From assembly GCF_001541095.1 (NCBI RefSeq), contig NZ_LMXH01000001.1:2109382-2173381 (forward strand): DNA of 64,000 bases, written 5' to 3'. The notes beneath the pieces were generated by a model. That model was not told the origin of the DNA and did no database searches. It was given only the letters and a program-made list of their open reading frames with translations. This DNA comes from Paenibacillus sp. FJAT-26967 (GTDB taxonomy: Bacteria; Bacillota; Bacilli; Paenibacillales; NBRC-103111). The translations under genes and the position numbers were made by a program. Shown one piece after another: positions 17,015 to 25,973 of this stretch (position 1 is the stretch's first letter; each line of letters opens with the position of its first letter).

Positions 17015-20000
17015 TTGGAGACATGCAAGCTCTATCCACTGACGCATCCGCAAAAACGTATTTGGTATGTAGAAAATATATACCCGGGTACGAGCATACA
17101 TAACATCGGAGGACTCATCAAAATTTACGGACCCGTAGATTTTTCTTTACTGGAGGAAGCAATCAATCAATTCATCCGGCTTAATGAGGCCGTCCGCATA
17201 AGGGTAGTCGAGCAGGACGGATCCGTTCAGCAGACGGTGACGGAATATCGCAGGAGAACGTTCCCGCTAATCGATTTTATGGCCCTGGAATCGGATGTGG
17301 ATGACTGGGTAAGTGCGGAGTTCGCCAAACCGCTGGCACTGGACGGAGAATATTTGTATGATTTTGCACTTGTCAGGATCAGCGAGACAGAAAGCGCATA
17401 TCTGACAAAATTCCACCATATTATTTCGGACGGCTGGTCTTTTCAATTGATGACGACGCACATCAACCAAATCTATACACAATTGATGCAAGGGGAGGAA
17501 GTCCGCCAGGAATCCCGCCCTACCTATCTGGACTATATTGAGCAAGAGAATAAGTATCTGTCATCTCCTCGCTTTATGAAAAATAAAAGGTATTGGAATA
17601 ATAAATTCGATCACATCCATGACGTTGATCTTCAGAATACAGCAATCGGCACCGCAGGCAACCGCAAAAAATTCTCGATAAGCCGGCCTGCTTCCGATTC
17701 CATCCGCGAATTTGCACGAACCCATCATATTTCGTTGAATACTTTTTTCGTAGCAACGATGCTCCTTTATCTCCACAAAACGAATCAACAAAACCGCCTC
17801 CTGATAGGCACTCCTGTATTAAACCGTACGGGGGCCAAAGAAAAAAATACATTCGGAATGTTTACCAGCACGATGCCCTTTCTCATTGACATCGAGCGTG
17901 AGATTTCTTTCTCTTCGTTCATAGATAACGTCAACCAAGAGCTGATCCAATGTTATTTTCATCAGAAATATCCTTATAACTTGCTCGTACAGGATCTTCA
18001 GCTTCAGCAGCGGGGATTGGATCAATTATTTCAAATATGCGTGAACTATTATAATACGGCATTCGACAGGAAATTCGGTCCTGGATGGAAGATGCAGCAA
18101 ATTGAAGTGAATAACGGCAATCAGCTGTATTCCTTGCAGCTCATCGTCACCGAATGGTCATCGGATGAGGAACTGGAGCTGTACTTCGATTATAAGAAAG
18201 GCGATTACACGGAGAAGCAGATCGATGAAATACATGACCGGCTTCTCTATTTAACCGATCAAGTCTTGAGCCGTCCCGATGCCGTACTTAAGGATTTGCA
18301 GCTGCTTCTGCCGGATGAGCGTACGAAGCTGCTATATACGTACAACACTACGGATTGCGAATATCCTTCGCACAAAACGATCTTGCAGCTGTTTGAAGAA
18401 CAAGCCGGACGGGCTCCGGACCGCATTGCCGTTTCACATATGGGGCAATCGCTTACCTACAGGGAGCTGAACGAACGCGCTAACCGGCTGGCACGAACAT
18501 TACTGGAGAGAGGGGTCAGCCCTCACACACCGGCAGCTGTCATGGGCCGCCACTCTCTGTCCATCGTTGTCGGGATCTGGGCGGTTATCAAAGCCGGAAT
18601 GGCCTATCTTCCGATCGATCCCGACTATCCGAAGGAACGGATCGAGTATATTTTGAAGGACAGCGGATCTTCGCTGCTGCTGACGAGCGGCAAGGAATGG
18701 GAGCAGCTGTCTTACAAGGGTGAGGTTCTTGCACTCGATGATGAACGTCTGTACAACAAGGGCGGGAATAATCTGCCTGTCATGAGTACGGCAGACGATT
18801 TGGTTTATATGATCTACACCTCAGGATCAACAGGCAATCCCAAAGGTGCGATGATCGAGCACAGAGGACTGGTGAACTACATCTGGTGGGCCGCCAAAAC
18901 GTATATCCGCTCGGAAAACGATGTTTTTGCGCTGTATTCCTCCATTGCTTTTGATCTGACCGTGACCTCTATCTTCGCGCCATTGATTAGCGGCTGCCGT
19001 ATCGAAATCTATGAAGATGACGGAAGGGACTTTATTGTCAAACGAATTGTGGAAGACAACAAGGCTACCGTTATCAAGCTGACGCCGGCTCATTTGGCTC
19101 TAATCAAAGACATGGATTTCAGCGCTTACACGGTCCGTACTTTCATTGTGGGCGGTGAGGATTTGAAATGCTCGCTGGCTCGTGACATTTATGAAAACAG
19201 TCGGGGCGGTATTGAAATCCTAAACGAGTACGGACCGACCGAAACCGTAGTCGGTTGTATGATTTACCGGTATGATCCTGCGGGCGACGAAGGGGTATCC
19301 GTTCCGATCGGGCAGCCGATTGATAATGTGCAGATTTATTTGCTGGATGAGCAGCTGGAGCCTGTCCCAAACGGATCGGTCGGCGAAATATATATATCCG
19401 GGGACGGGGTTGCCAGGGGCTACTTGTACAGGGATGAGCTGACTCAAGAGCGATTTCTGTCTAATCCTTTCCTTATGGGAAAAAGGATGTACCGGACGGG
19501 TGATTTGGCTGTACGCCACGAGAATGGCAGCATCGTTTATTTAGGCCGGATCGATCATCAGGTCAAAATAAAAGGATACCGAATTGAAATGGGGGAAATC
19601 GAGCATCAGCTCCTTGAAATAGACGGCATTGAAAAAGCCGTTGTCATGGACCGCACCGGAGAAGACGGACAGCAGCAGCTTGCCGCTTATTATGTAGCCA
19701 GGGGACCTCTTACGGCTCTGGAGCTGAGGATGAAGCTGGCAGAAGTGCTGCCTTCGTATATGATACCTGCTTATTTTGTCCGTCTCGATCAATTGCCGCT
19801 TACCCCGAACGGTAAAGTGGACCGACGTCTTCTGCCTGATCCGGAGCAATACATCGAAACAAGCGATACCGGACGGACCAGTGGAGTCGAAACAATGTTA
19901 ATGGATATTTTCCAGGATGTACTCCGGTTGAAAGAAATCACGGTTCAGGACAATTTCTACCGGCTGGGCGGTGACTCAATCAAGGCGATACAAATTGTAT

Positions 20001-21487
20001 CGAAAGTGAAGTCGGCAGGTTATCAGCTTAAGGTGCAGCAAATTATGAGCTATCCGGTTATCCGTGAACTGGCTGTGCTTATTGAAATAAACTCGGCGGC
20101 TCCGATTGAGCAAGGGCCTAGTCACGGGGAAGTTAAGCCGCTGCCGATTACATCGTGGTTTTTTACAAGACAATGGAATAATCCTCATTACTACGCGCAG
20201 TCAGTTTTGCTCCGCCTAACGCAAACAGTAACGATGGATCAGCTTCATGACGCATTATTTGCATTAATCAGCCATCATGACACTTTGAGGCTGCAGGTTG
20301 ATGCCGGCCGCCTGGTCTACCGGACTGTCGGACGCGAGGACGTGGAGCTTGCGCACTTCGATCTTGCCGGCATTCCGGAGGATGAGCGGGCTGCGGCTTT
20401 GAAGAAACAAGCCGAAACGTTCAAAGCAAGTGTGCGGCTCGGGCAGGGTATGCTGTTCAAAGCGCTTGTATTTGATGAAGGAAACCACGGACAACGTCTC
20501 TTGCTGACAGCACATCATTTGATCGTAGACGGCGTATCCTGGCGAGTTATGCTGGAAGACTTAGACCGTCTGCTGAAGGCGGGTTTGAGCGGGTCGGTTG
20601 TGACTCTGCCGAATAAAACGCATTCGATTCAAATATGGTCGGATGCCATAGACGCTTATGGCAGCGAGAGGGCACTTGAACATCTCGACTACTGGAAGTC
20701 GGTCGCAGAGAACGCAGAAGACAGCCTTGCTGCGGATTTTCCTTCGGATGATGATCGGCTTGCCGTATGCGATACGCTAATCCGGGAGCTCTCCGAGCAG
20801 GAGACGAGCAAACTGCTGGGGGAGGCGAACACCGCATTCCGAACTCATGCGGGCGATTTGCTGGTCGCCTCGCTGGCAATGGCCGTGAGCGCTATCACTG
20901 GCAAGAATAAAATCACGATCGAACTGGAGGGACATGGACGCGAAGAGTTGTTCGAGAACATGGATGTATCCAGAACCGTAGGATGGTTCACATCGCTGTA
21001 TCCCGTTAATCTCTTGATGGCTGAAACAAAAACAGCGGGGATCATCAAGAGCATAAAAGGGCAGCTTCGTTCAATCCCGAACAAAGGAATTGACTATGGC
21101 ATCTTGGCATATGGTTCAGGCAGTATCCCGAAGACCGGCGGCAGCCTGCTCCGCTTCAATTATATGGGCGAAATCGATAATCATTTGCACAGCCCTGTGC
21201 TCGCCATTGCCGGGGACGATACCGGAAGAGATACATGCCCAAGCAACAGGTTATCCTGTCTGGCCGATGTGGTAGCCATGATTACGGATAGGAGGCTCCA
21301 GATCCGCATGACATACAGCACAGCCATGTTCAGCCGGGATACTATGGACGAGTTAATCCAAGTTTTTATGCAGCGGCTGGCTGAAGTCATTCAACTAGGC
21401 TCAGACAGGGGACAGGCTGATTTTACGCCCTCTGATTTTGAGACTGTCAAGCTCGCACAAGAAGAACTTGACGTACTCTTCAATTAA
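17015..21487 (+). CDS. Starter NRPS, C-A(Asn)-T-E, N-acyl-D-asparagine loading module
   Basis: A single-module NRPS of 1490 residues. TTG 17015 follows GGAGG by 8 bases; the longer reading from 16970 overlaps the previous gene and has no ribosome site. Domains: C (1-435, HHIISDGWS near 133), A (about 455-955, YTSGSTGNPKG near 600), T (DNFYRLGGDSIKAI, Ser near 985) and E (1030-1490, HHLIVDGVSW, EGHGREELF, RTVGWFTS, NYMGEID). The specificity residues read by eye are D-L-T-K-I-G-E-V-G-K, one conservative change from the known Asn code DLTKLGEVG. With a condensation domain at the very start and an epimerase at the end, it fits ClbN/XcnA-type modules that acylate Asn with a fatty acyl-CoA and epimerise it to D. 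The peptidase that removes such a cap is the next gene. Confidence 0.92.
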   Translation: METCKLYPLTHPQKRIWYVENIYPGTSIHNIGGLIKIYGPVDFSLLEEAINQFIRLNEAVRIRVVEQDGSVQQTVTEYRRRTFPLIDFMALESDVDDWVSAEFAKPLALDGEYLYDFALVRISETESAYLTKFHHIISDGWSFQLMTTHINQIYTQLMQGEEVRQESRPTYLDYIEQENKYLSSPRFMKNKRYWNNKFDHIHDVDLQNTAIGTAGNRKKFSISRPASDSIREFARTHHISLNTFFVATMLLYLHKTNQQNRLLIGTPVLNRTGAKEKNTFGMFTSTMPFLIDIEREISFSSFIDNVNQELIQCYFHQKYPYNLLVQDLQLQQRGLDQLFQICVNYYNTAFDRKFGPGWKMQQIEVNNGNQLYSLQLIVTEWSSDEELELYFDYKKGDYTEKQIDEIHDRLLYLTDQVLSRPDAVLKDLQLLLPDERTKLLYTYNTTDCEYPSHKTILQLFEEQAGRAPDRIAVSHMGQSLTYRELNERANRLARTLLERGVSPHTPAAVMGRHSLSIVVGIWAVIKAGMAYLPIDPDYPKERIEYILKDSGSSLLLTSGKEWEQLSYKGEVLALDDERLYNKGGNNLPVMSTADDLVYMIYTSGSTGNPKGAMIEHRGLVNYIWWAAKTYIRSENDVFALYSSIAFDLTVTSIFAPLISGCRIEIYEDDGRDFIVKRIVEDNKATVIKLTPAHLALIKDMDFSAYTVRTFIVGGEDLKCSLARDIYENSRGGIEILNEYGPTETVVGCMIYRYDPAGDEGVSVPIGQPIDNVQIYLLDEQLEPVPNGSVGEIYISGDGVARGYLYRDELTQERFLSNPFLMGKRMYRTGDLAVRHENGSIVYLGRIDHQVKIKGYRIEMGEIEHQLLEIDGIEKAVVMDRTGEDGQQQLAAYYVARGPLTALELRMKLAEVLPSYMIPAYFVRLDQLPLTPNGKVDRRLLPDPEQYIETSDTGRTSGVETMLMDIFQDVLRLKEITVQDNFYRLGGDSIKAIQIVSKVKSAGYQLKVQQIMSYPVIRELAVLIEINSAAPIEQGPSHGEVKPLPITSWFFTRQWNNPHYYAQSVLLRLTQTVTMDQLHDALFALISHHDTLRLQVDAGRLVYRTVGREDVELAHFDLAGIPEDERAAALKKQAETFKASVRLGQGMLFKALVFDEGNHGQRLLLTAHHLIVDGVSWRVMLEDLDRLLKAGLSGSVVTLPNKTHSIQIWSDAIDAYGSERALEHLDYWKSVAENAEDSLAADFPSDDDRLAVCDTLIRELSEQETSKLLGEANTAFRTHAGDLLVASLAMAVSAITGKNKITIELEGHGREELFENMDVSRTVGWFTSLYPVNLLMAETKTAGIIKSIKGQLRSIPNKGIDYGILAYGSGSIPKTGGSLLRFNYMGEIDNHLHSPVLAIAGDDTGRDTCPSNRLSCLADVVAMITDRRLQIRMTYSTAMFSRDTMDELIQVFMQRLAEVIQLGSDRGQADFTPSDFETVKLAQEELDVLFN

Positions 21488-21504
21488 TAAAGGGGCGGAT
21501 AATC

Positions 21505-23046
21505 GTGGTAAAGAAACTTGTTTTCTATGTACTGATGATGCTGCTGCTAGTCAGTCCGCCGGCTGCAGCCGCCGAAGGCGGAGCCCCTTCTCCGCCAAGA
21601 CAGCCGAATATAGATACGATTGCCATCGACCAGTTCGTGCAGGACCAACTGGTGAAGGCGCAAAGCCCGGGAGCCGCAGTTGTGGTCGTAAGCGGGGATC
21701 GTGTGGTCTATACGAAGGGATTCGGACAGGCTGATCGTGCAGCCGGGATTCCGGCAACAAGCACGACATTATTTGAATTGGGATCGACTTCCAAAGCATT
21801 CACAGGCCTGGCCTTGTTAGAGCTGGAGCGTGACAACGCGCTTAGCCTTGACGATCCGGTCACCCGCTATATTCCGTGGCTGTCGCTAACCTATCAAGGA
21901 CAGCCGGCCAAGGTGACGCTGGGTCATCTCCTGCACCATACGAGCGGGGTGCCGTTCGCTTCGCTCGCTTCCATCCCGATCAGCTCGGGAGAGCAGGCGC
22001 TGGAACAGACTGTGCAGGCGTTATCGGGTACGGAGCTGAGCGGCCAGCCAGGGAATAAGTATGAATATGCGACCATTAATTATGATGTTCTGGGATTGGT
22101 CATCCAGGAAGTATCGGGTATGTCATATGAGGCATACATGTCTGGAATGCTGCAGCGGTTTGGCATGAGCAACACGGTGACTGCCGCACAGCTGAATAAC
22201 CCGCAGATGCTCGCCAGGGGATATAAGATCGGATTCGGCTCCCCTCGTTTATACGAAGCACCCGTTTACAGGGGAAACACACCCGCCGGTTATTTAGTCT
22301 CCAGTGCGGACGATATCGGGCAGTGGCTGCTGCTCCAGCTCGGAACGAGGAGTATCTCCGAGGCGCAGCGGAACATCATCGAACGTTCCCATATGCCTGA
22401 TACGAGCGTAGGGCCGGACGCGAGCGGAGCCTACTATGCCGCAGGATGGTTTGTAACGGCGGACGGCAAAGAGCTCTCGCACCAGGGATCTAACCCTAAT
22501 TTCTCGTCCTATTTCATAATGCGCCCGCAAGAGCAGCTCGGTGTGGGAGTGCTTGCCAACATCAACTCGGCCTATACGTTTCATATCGGCCAAGGTTTGA
22601 TGAGCCTGCTGCGGGAGCAAGAGCTTCCGCCCGCTGCAGCGGATTTCTATCCGCAGCTTGATCGCATTTCGATGATCGTGCTGAGCCTTATCGGTGTCTT
22701 CATGCTTATGATGGCTGGTAAAACGATCGGAATACCAGGACAAATTCGTCGTCAGAGGCGCATTTTCGTTCCGCCAAAAGGTAGGAGGCTTGTAGGTCTG
22801 GGAGCTGCGCTTTTGTTGACCGGGACCTCATTGTGGGGAATCGGGCTGCTGCTCGAGGCTGCCTTTGCAGGCTTACCGCTTGCCGTAGTCGCGGTATGGT
22901 CGCCTGTGACGGTCATCTGGCTCGTCTATGCGCTCTACCTATTCGTCGGAATGGCGTTCCTGTTCTTTCTTGCAGTCTGGTTGTTTCCATCAGTGAAACG
23001 CCGCTGCGGGCCGGTTCTTCCCGCTTCTGCAGAGGAGGTGATCTAA
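21505..23046 (+). CDS. ClbP/XcnG-like membrane-anchored prodrug peptidase (serine beta-lactamase fold)
   Basis: A 513-residue secreted, membrane-bound serine peptidase of the S12/beta-lactamase fold. It has an N-terminal signal (MVKKLVFYVLMMLLLVSPPA), then a catalytic domain with the SxxK motif S94-T-S-K97 (FELGSTSKAFTG), the second motif Y188-A-T (KYEYATINYDVLG), and C-terminal hydrophobic segments at about 385-405, 428-455 and 460-495 that give roughly three membrane helices. ClbP of the colibactin pathway has the same plan (signal, S95/K98, three helices) and removes N-acyl-D-Asn from the exported prodrug; XcnG and the amicoumacin counterpart do likewise. Placement directly after the Asn-epimerising NRPS supports this role. 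It starts at GTG behind AGGGGCGG. Confidence 0.88.
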   Translation: MVKKLVFYVLMMLLLVSPPAAAAEGGAPSPPRQPNIDTIAIDQFVQDQLVKAQSPGAAVVVVSGDRVVYTKGFGQADRAAGIPATSTTLFELGSTSKAFTGLALLELERDNALSLDDPVTRYIPWLSLTYQGQPAKVTLGHLLHHTSGVPFASLASIPISSGEQALEQTVQALSGTELSGQPGNKYEYATINYDVLGLVIQEVSGMSYEAYMSGMLQRFGMSNTVTAAQLNNPQMLARGYKIGFGSPRLYEAPVYRGNTPAGYLVSSADDIGQWLLLQLGTRSISEAQRNIIERSHMPDTSVGPDASGAYYAAGWFVTADGKELSHQGSNPNFSSYFIMRPQEQLGVGVLANINSAYTFHIGQGLMSLLREQELPPAAADFYPQLDRISMIVLSLIGVFMLMMAGKTIGIPGQIRRQRRIFVPPKGRRLVGLGAALLLTGTSLWGIGLLLEAAFAGLPLAVVAVWSPVTVIWLVYALYLFVGMAFLFFLAVWLFPSVKRRCGPVLPASAEEVI

Positions 23047-23778
23047 ATGAAAATGAAGTTGTTCTGTCTGCCTTACGCCGGAGGCTCCGCTACCATTTAT
23101 ACGAGATGGAAACGCCATCTGCACGGCGATATCGAATTGCATCCCGTCGAATTGTCCGGAAGGGGGAAAAGATTGCTCGAACCCCATTACGGCAGCATGG
23201 ATGAACTGGTCGAGGATTTATACGGGTATCTGGACCAAGAGCTGGACGAAACTGATTTTGCTTTCTTCGGCCATAGTATGGGCGCCCTCATCGCTTATGA
23301 ACTGGCGCATGCCGTCAAGAAGAAGAGAGGGCGCGAGCCCCTCCATTTATTCGTCTCGGGGACTTATCCCCCTCATGCCCGCAGGAGTCTTCCACTGCAT
23401 CTTCTATCGGATGCAAGACTTCAGCAAGAAATTAGGCAGCTTGGCGGAACCGATGACGAATTATTTGAGCGGGAGGAACTGCTGCGACTCTTTTTGCCAG
23501 GACTGCGGAGAGATCTGGAGCTGGTGGAAACGCACTGCTTCAAGAGCAGAGCGGAGCTTATTCACTGTGATATATCCGTACTCAACGGAAAAGAGGATAA
23601 AGCGACCGAAGGTTTTAACCTTCTGGAGTGGGCCTCATATGGCAGCCGGGGCTGTCAACTTTATGAGTTCGAAGGAGGTCATTTTTTCATAAATGAACAT
23701 ACCGAGCAGGTAGTGTCGCTCATCCATGATGTGCTGCGCAGCCCTGTTGTACAAATGTCCACTAAAAAGGAGTCGTGA
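23047..23778 (+). CDS. Type II thioesterase
   Basis: A 243-residue alpha/beta hydrolase of the GrsT/SrfAD editing thioesterase family, which frees mis-primed carrier proteins in NRPS and PKS systems. Motifs are LPYAGGSATIYTRW near the start, the nucleophile elbow GHSMGALIAYELA, Asp in ISVLNGKEDK, and the catalytic His in FEGGHFFI. The start ATG directly follows the stop of the peptidase gene, with the AGGAGGTGAT ribosome site inside that gene. It is the only thioesterase in the window; no thioesterase domain is fused to the assembly line. Confidence 0.92.
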   Translation: MKMKLFCLPYAGGSATIYTRWKRHLHGDIELHPVELSGRGKRLLEPHYGSMDELVEDLYGYLDQELDETDFAFFGHSMGALIAYELAHAVKKKRGREPLHLFVSGTYPPHARRSLPLHLLSDARLQQEIRQLGGTDDELFEREELLRLFLPGLRRDLELVETHCFKSRAELIHCDISVLNGKEDKATEGFNLLEWASYGSRGCQLYEFEGGHFFINEHTEQVVSLIHDVLRSPVVQMSTKKES

Positions 23779-23782
23779 ATTG

Positions 23783-24637
23783 ATGATACGAACGGTCGGA
23801 GTAGTCGGTGCGGGTGTAATGGGCAGTGACGTTGCTTTGGATCTGGCTTGCTATGGATACGAAGTGGTGCTCAAAGATATTAACGAAGATGTCTTGCATC
23901 GAGCCAAAGAAAAAATCAGTACGGATTTTCGGCTGCTGAAGCTGGTCAAGCCTAAGGCGAAGCAGCTTACCGTGGAAGACGTTCTCTCCCGGATTACCTT
24001 TACAACGGCCTATGATGACTTCAGACGCGTCCAGTTTGTTATCGAGAACGTGACAGAGGAATGGGAACTTAAGAAAGCGGTGTTTACGGAGCTGTCCAAG
24101 GTATGCGGCTTACATACAATCTATGCCGTTAATACAAGCTGCATTTCCATTACGAAGGTGGGCTCGTTAATGCCAAGACCGGAGAATGTTATCGGTATGC
24201 ATTTCATGAACCCGGTCCCGATGAAGGAACTGGTCGAGGTCATCCGGGGCGAGCACACTTCCGACGAGACCGTTGCCACCGGGGAGCAGTTTTTGAAATC
24301 TTTCGATAAAGTCCCGGTAGTTGTTCGAGATTTTCCCGGTTTCGTGACGAATCGTGTTCTCATGCTGACGATCAACGAATGCGTCTGGACCGTGCAGGAC
24401 GGAGTCGCAGAGCCGAAGGATGTCGATAAGATTTTCCGTCTGGGCTTCGGCCATAAGATGGGGCCGCTTGCTACATGCGATCTGATCGGCCTGGACACCA
24501 TTCTCAATTCACTGCTGGTGCTGCAGGACAGCTACAAGGATCCGAAGTTCCGGCCCTGCCCGCTGCTTGTAAAGATGGTGGATGCCGGTTACCTGGGCAA
24601 AAAATCAGGAAAAGGATTTTTCGATTACAGCAAGTAG
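23783..24637 (+). CDS. 3-hydroxyacyl-CoA dehydrogenase-like enzyme of hydroxymalonyl-ACP synthesis
   Basis: A 284-residue NAD-dependent dehydrogenase: Rossmann motif GVVGAGVMGSDVALDLA at the N-terminus, NTSCISIT and GMHFMNPVPMKELVEVI in the middle, and DFPGFVTNRVL and GLDTILN in the C-terminal domain. Homologues (ZmaG, XcnB, Asm13 type) oxidise glyceryl-ACP at C3 in making hydroxy- or methoxymalonyl-ACP. The gene opens a run of four that is complete for that pathway: dehydrogenase, FkbH, ACP, acyl-CoA dehydrogenase. It starts at ATG 23783 behind AAAAAGGAG; longer in-frame readings overlap the thioesterase gene. Confidence 0.9.
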   Translation: MIRTVGVVGAGVMGSDVALDLACYGYEVVLKDINEDVLHRAKEKISTDFRLLKLVKPKAKQLTVEDVLSRITFTTAYDDFRRVQFVIENVTEEWELKKAVFTELSKVCGLHTIYAVNTSCISITKVGSLMPRPENVIGMHFMNPVPMKELVEVIRGEHTSDETVATGEQFLKSFDKVPVVVRDFPGFVTNRVLMLTINECVWTVQDGVAEPKDVDKIFRLGFGHKMGPLATCDLIGLDTILNSLLVLQDSYKDPKFRPCPLLVKMVDAGYLGKKSGKGFFDYSK

Positions 24638-24649
24638 GGAGGGATAACG

Positions 24650-25714
24650 ATGGATGGAGCAGCGGAAAAGCTAAAGGAAGTCAAATGCGTGATCTGGGAT
24701 CTGGACAATACGATGTGGGACGGCATTTTGCTGGAGTCGGAAGAGGTCGAGCTAAAGCCGCGCATGCGGGAGCTTCTCGCGGAGCTGGATTCTCGCGGCA
24801 TTCTGCAATCGATCGCAAGCCGTAATGATACGGAGCATGCGATGGACAAGCTTAAGGCTTTTGGTATCGACACCTATTTTCTTTATCCCGAAATCAATTG
24901 GAATGCCAAATCAATGTCGATCGATAAAATACGCGGGAACCTGAACATCGGGATGGACACGATTCTGTTCATCGACGATCAGCCCTTCGAACGGGATGAG
25001 GTCTTAAGCGTCCATCCGGAGGTTGAGTGCCTGGATGTGACGCCATACGAGACATTGCTCGGTCACCCGCGTCTGAATCCCCGGTTCATTACGGAAGATT
25101 CAAGACGCCGACGCGTCATGTATCTGGAAGACATAGAGCGCAAAAGCGAAGAAGAATCGTTCGCGGGGCCCCAAGAAGCGTTCCTGAGCTCGCTCGGCAT
25201 GCGCTTTGTCATAAGCGAGGCGAGAGAGGAGGATTTGAAACGGGCGGAGGAACTGACAATCCGCACGAATCAGCTGAATGCGACGGGTTATACGTACAGC
25301 TATGAAGAGCTGGACAAGATCAGACAATCGGATAATCATATTCTGCTGGTATGTGAATTGACGGATAAATATGGCTCCTACGGCAAAATCGGGCTCGCTC
25401 TGATCGAATTGAAGGAAAGCTGCTGGCACCTGAAAATGATGCTTATGTCCTGCAGGGTGATGTCACGCGGAGTTGGTACCGTAATGCTCACCTATATCAT
25501 GCAGCAGGCGAAAAACGAAGGAAAAGTGCTTAGGGCCGACTTCAAACAGACAGACCGCAACAAGATGATGTATGTTACGTACCGTTTCGCCAATTTTACG
25601 GAAGTCTCCAATGACGGTGAAGGAAATATTCTGTTCGAGAACAATTTAAATCAAATTCAGCCGTTCCCGCCTTATATTGATGTGTTGGTCACGGTTGCAG
25701 GGAGAAAGGGGTAA
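24650..25714 (+). CDS. FkbH-like glyceryl transferase/phosphatase (HAD + GNAT-like)
   Basis: A 354-residue standalone FkbH-family protein. The N-terminal HAD domain carries the catalytic motif DLDNT (VIWDLDNTMWDG), SIASRND and LFIDDQPFERDEV; the C-terminal part is GNAT-like (LKMMLMSCRVMSRGVGTVML). FkbH proteins take the glyceryl group of 1,3-bisphosphoglycerate, dephosphorylate it and load it onto an ACP. The neighbouring ACP (25719) is the evident partner, and the flanking dehydrogenases would oxidise glyceryl-ACP to hydroxymalonyl-ACP. No O-methyltransferase is present, so the unit should stay hydroxymalonyl rather than methoxymalonyl. Confidence 0.9.
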   Translation: MDGAAEKLKEVKCVIWDLDNTMWDGILLESEEVELKPRMRELLAELDSRGILQSIASRNDTEHAMDKLKAFGIDTYFLYPEINWNAKSMSIDKIRGNLNIGMDTILFIDDQPFERDEVLSVHPEVECLDVTPYETLLGHPRLNPRFITEDSRRRRVMYLEDIERKSEEESFAGPQEAFLSSLGMRFVISEAREEDLKRAEELTIRTNQLNATGYTYSYEELDKIRQSDNHILLVCELTDKYGSYGKIGLALIELKESCWHLKMMLMSCRVMSRGVGTVMLTYIMQQAKNEGKVLRADFKQTDRNKMMYVTYRFANFTEVSNDGEGNILFENNLNQIQPFPPYIDVLVTVAGRKG

Positions 25715-25718
25715 CTAG

Positions 25719-25970
25719 ATGGAAACTAAACATAAAATCCGCAGTTTTATTGAAAGCAATCTGGTTGTATTTGAGGATGAGGCAGTGTTCACCGACGATG
25801 ATCATATCTTTCAGAAGGGTTTCGTCAATTCCTTATTCGCGATGAAACTTCTCAGCTACATTGAACAAGAGTTCGGATTCACGGTGAGTAACGAGGATTT
25901 GGATATCGCCAATTTTAGCACGCTTAACAACATCGTAAAGCTAATCGAAAAGCATAAGCAGGAGGCCTAA
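25719..25970 (+). CDS. Discrete acyl carrier protein of the hydroxymalonyl cassette
   Basis: An 83-residue carrier protein with the phosphopantetheine site in GFVNSLFAMKLL (Ser within NSL, where the common form is DSL). Acidic and helical as expected, and four bases after the FkbH stop. It should carry glyceryl and then hydroxymalonyl for the hydroxymalonyl-specific acyltransferase of the large NRPS/PKS gene. Confidence 0.9.
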   Translation: METKHKIRSFIESNLVVFEDEAVFTDDDHIFQKGFVNSLFAMKLLSYIEQEFGFTVSNEDLDIANFSTLNNIVKLIEKHKQEA

Positions 25971-25973
25971 GCG

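Noticed and set aside
17015..21487. C-terminal condensation-like domain read as a second C domain
   Set aside because: HHLIVDGVSW, EGHGREELF and RTVGWFTS are epimerisation-domain motifs, so it is an E domain.
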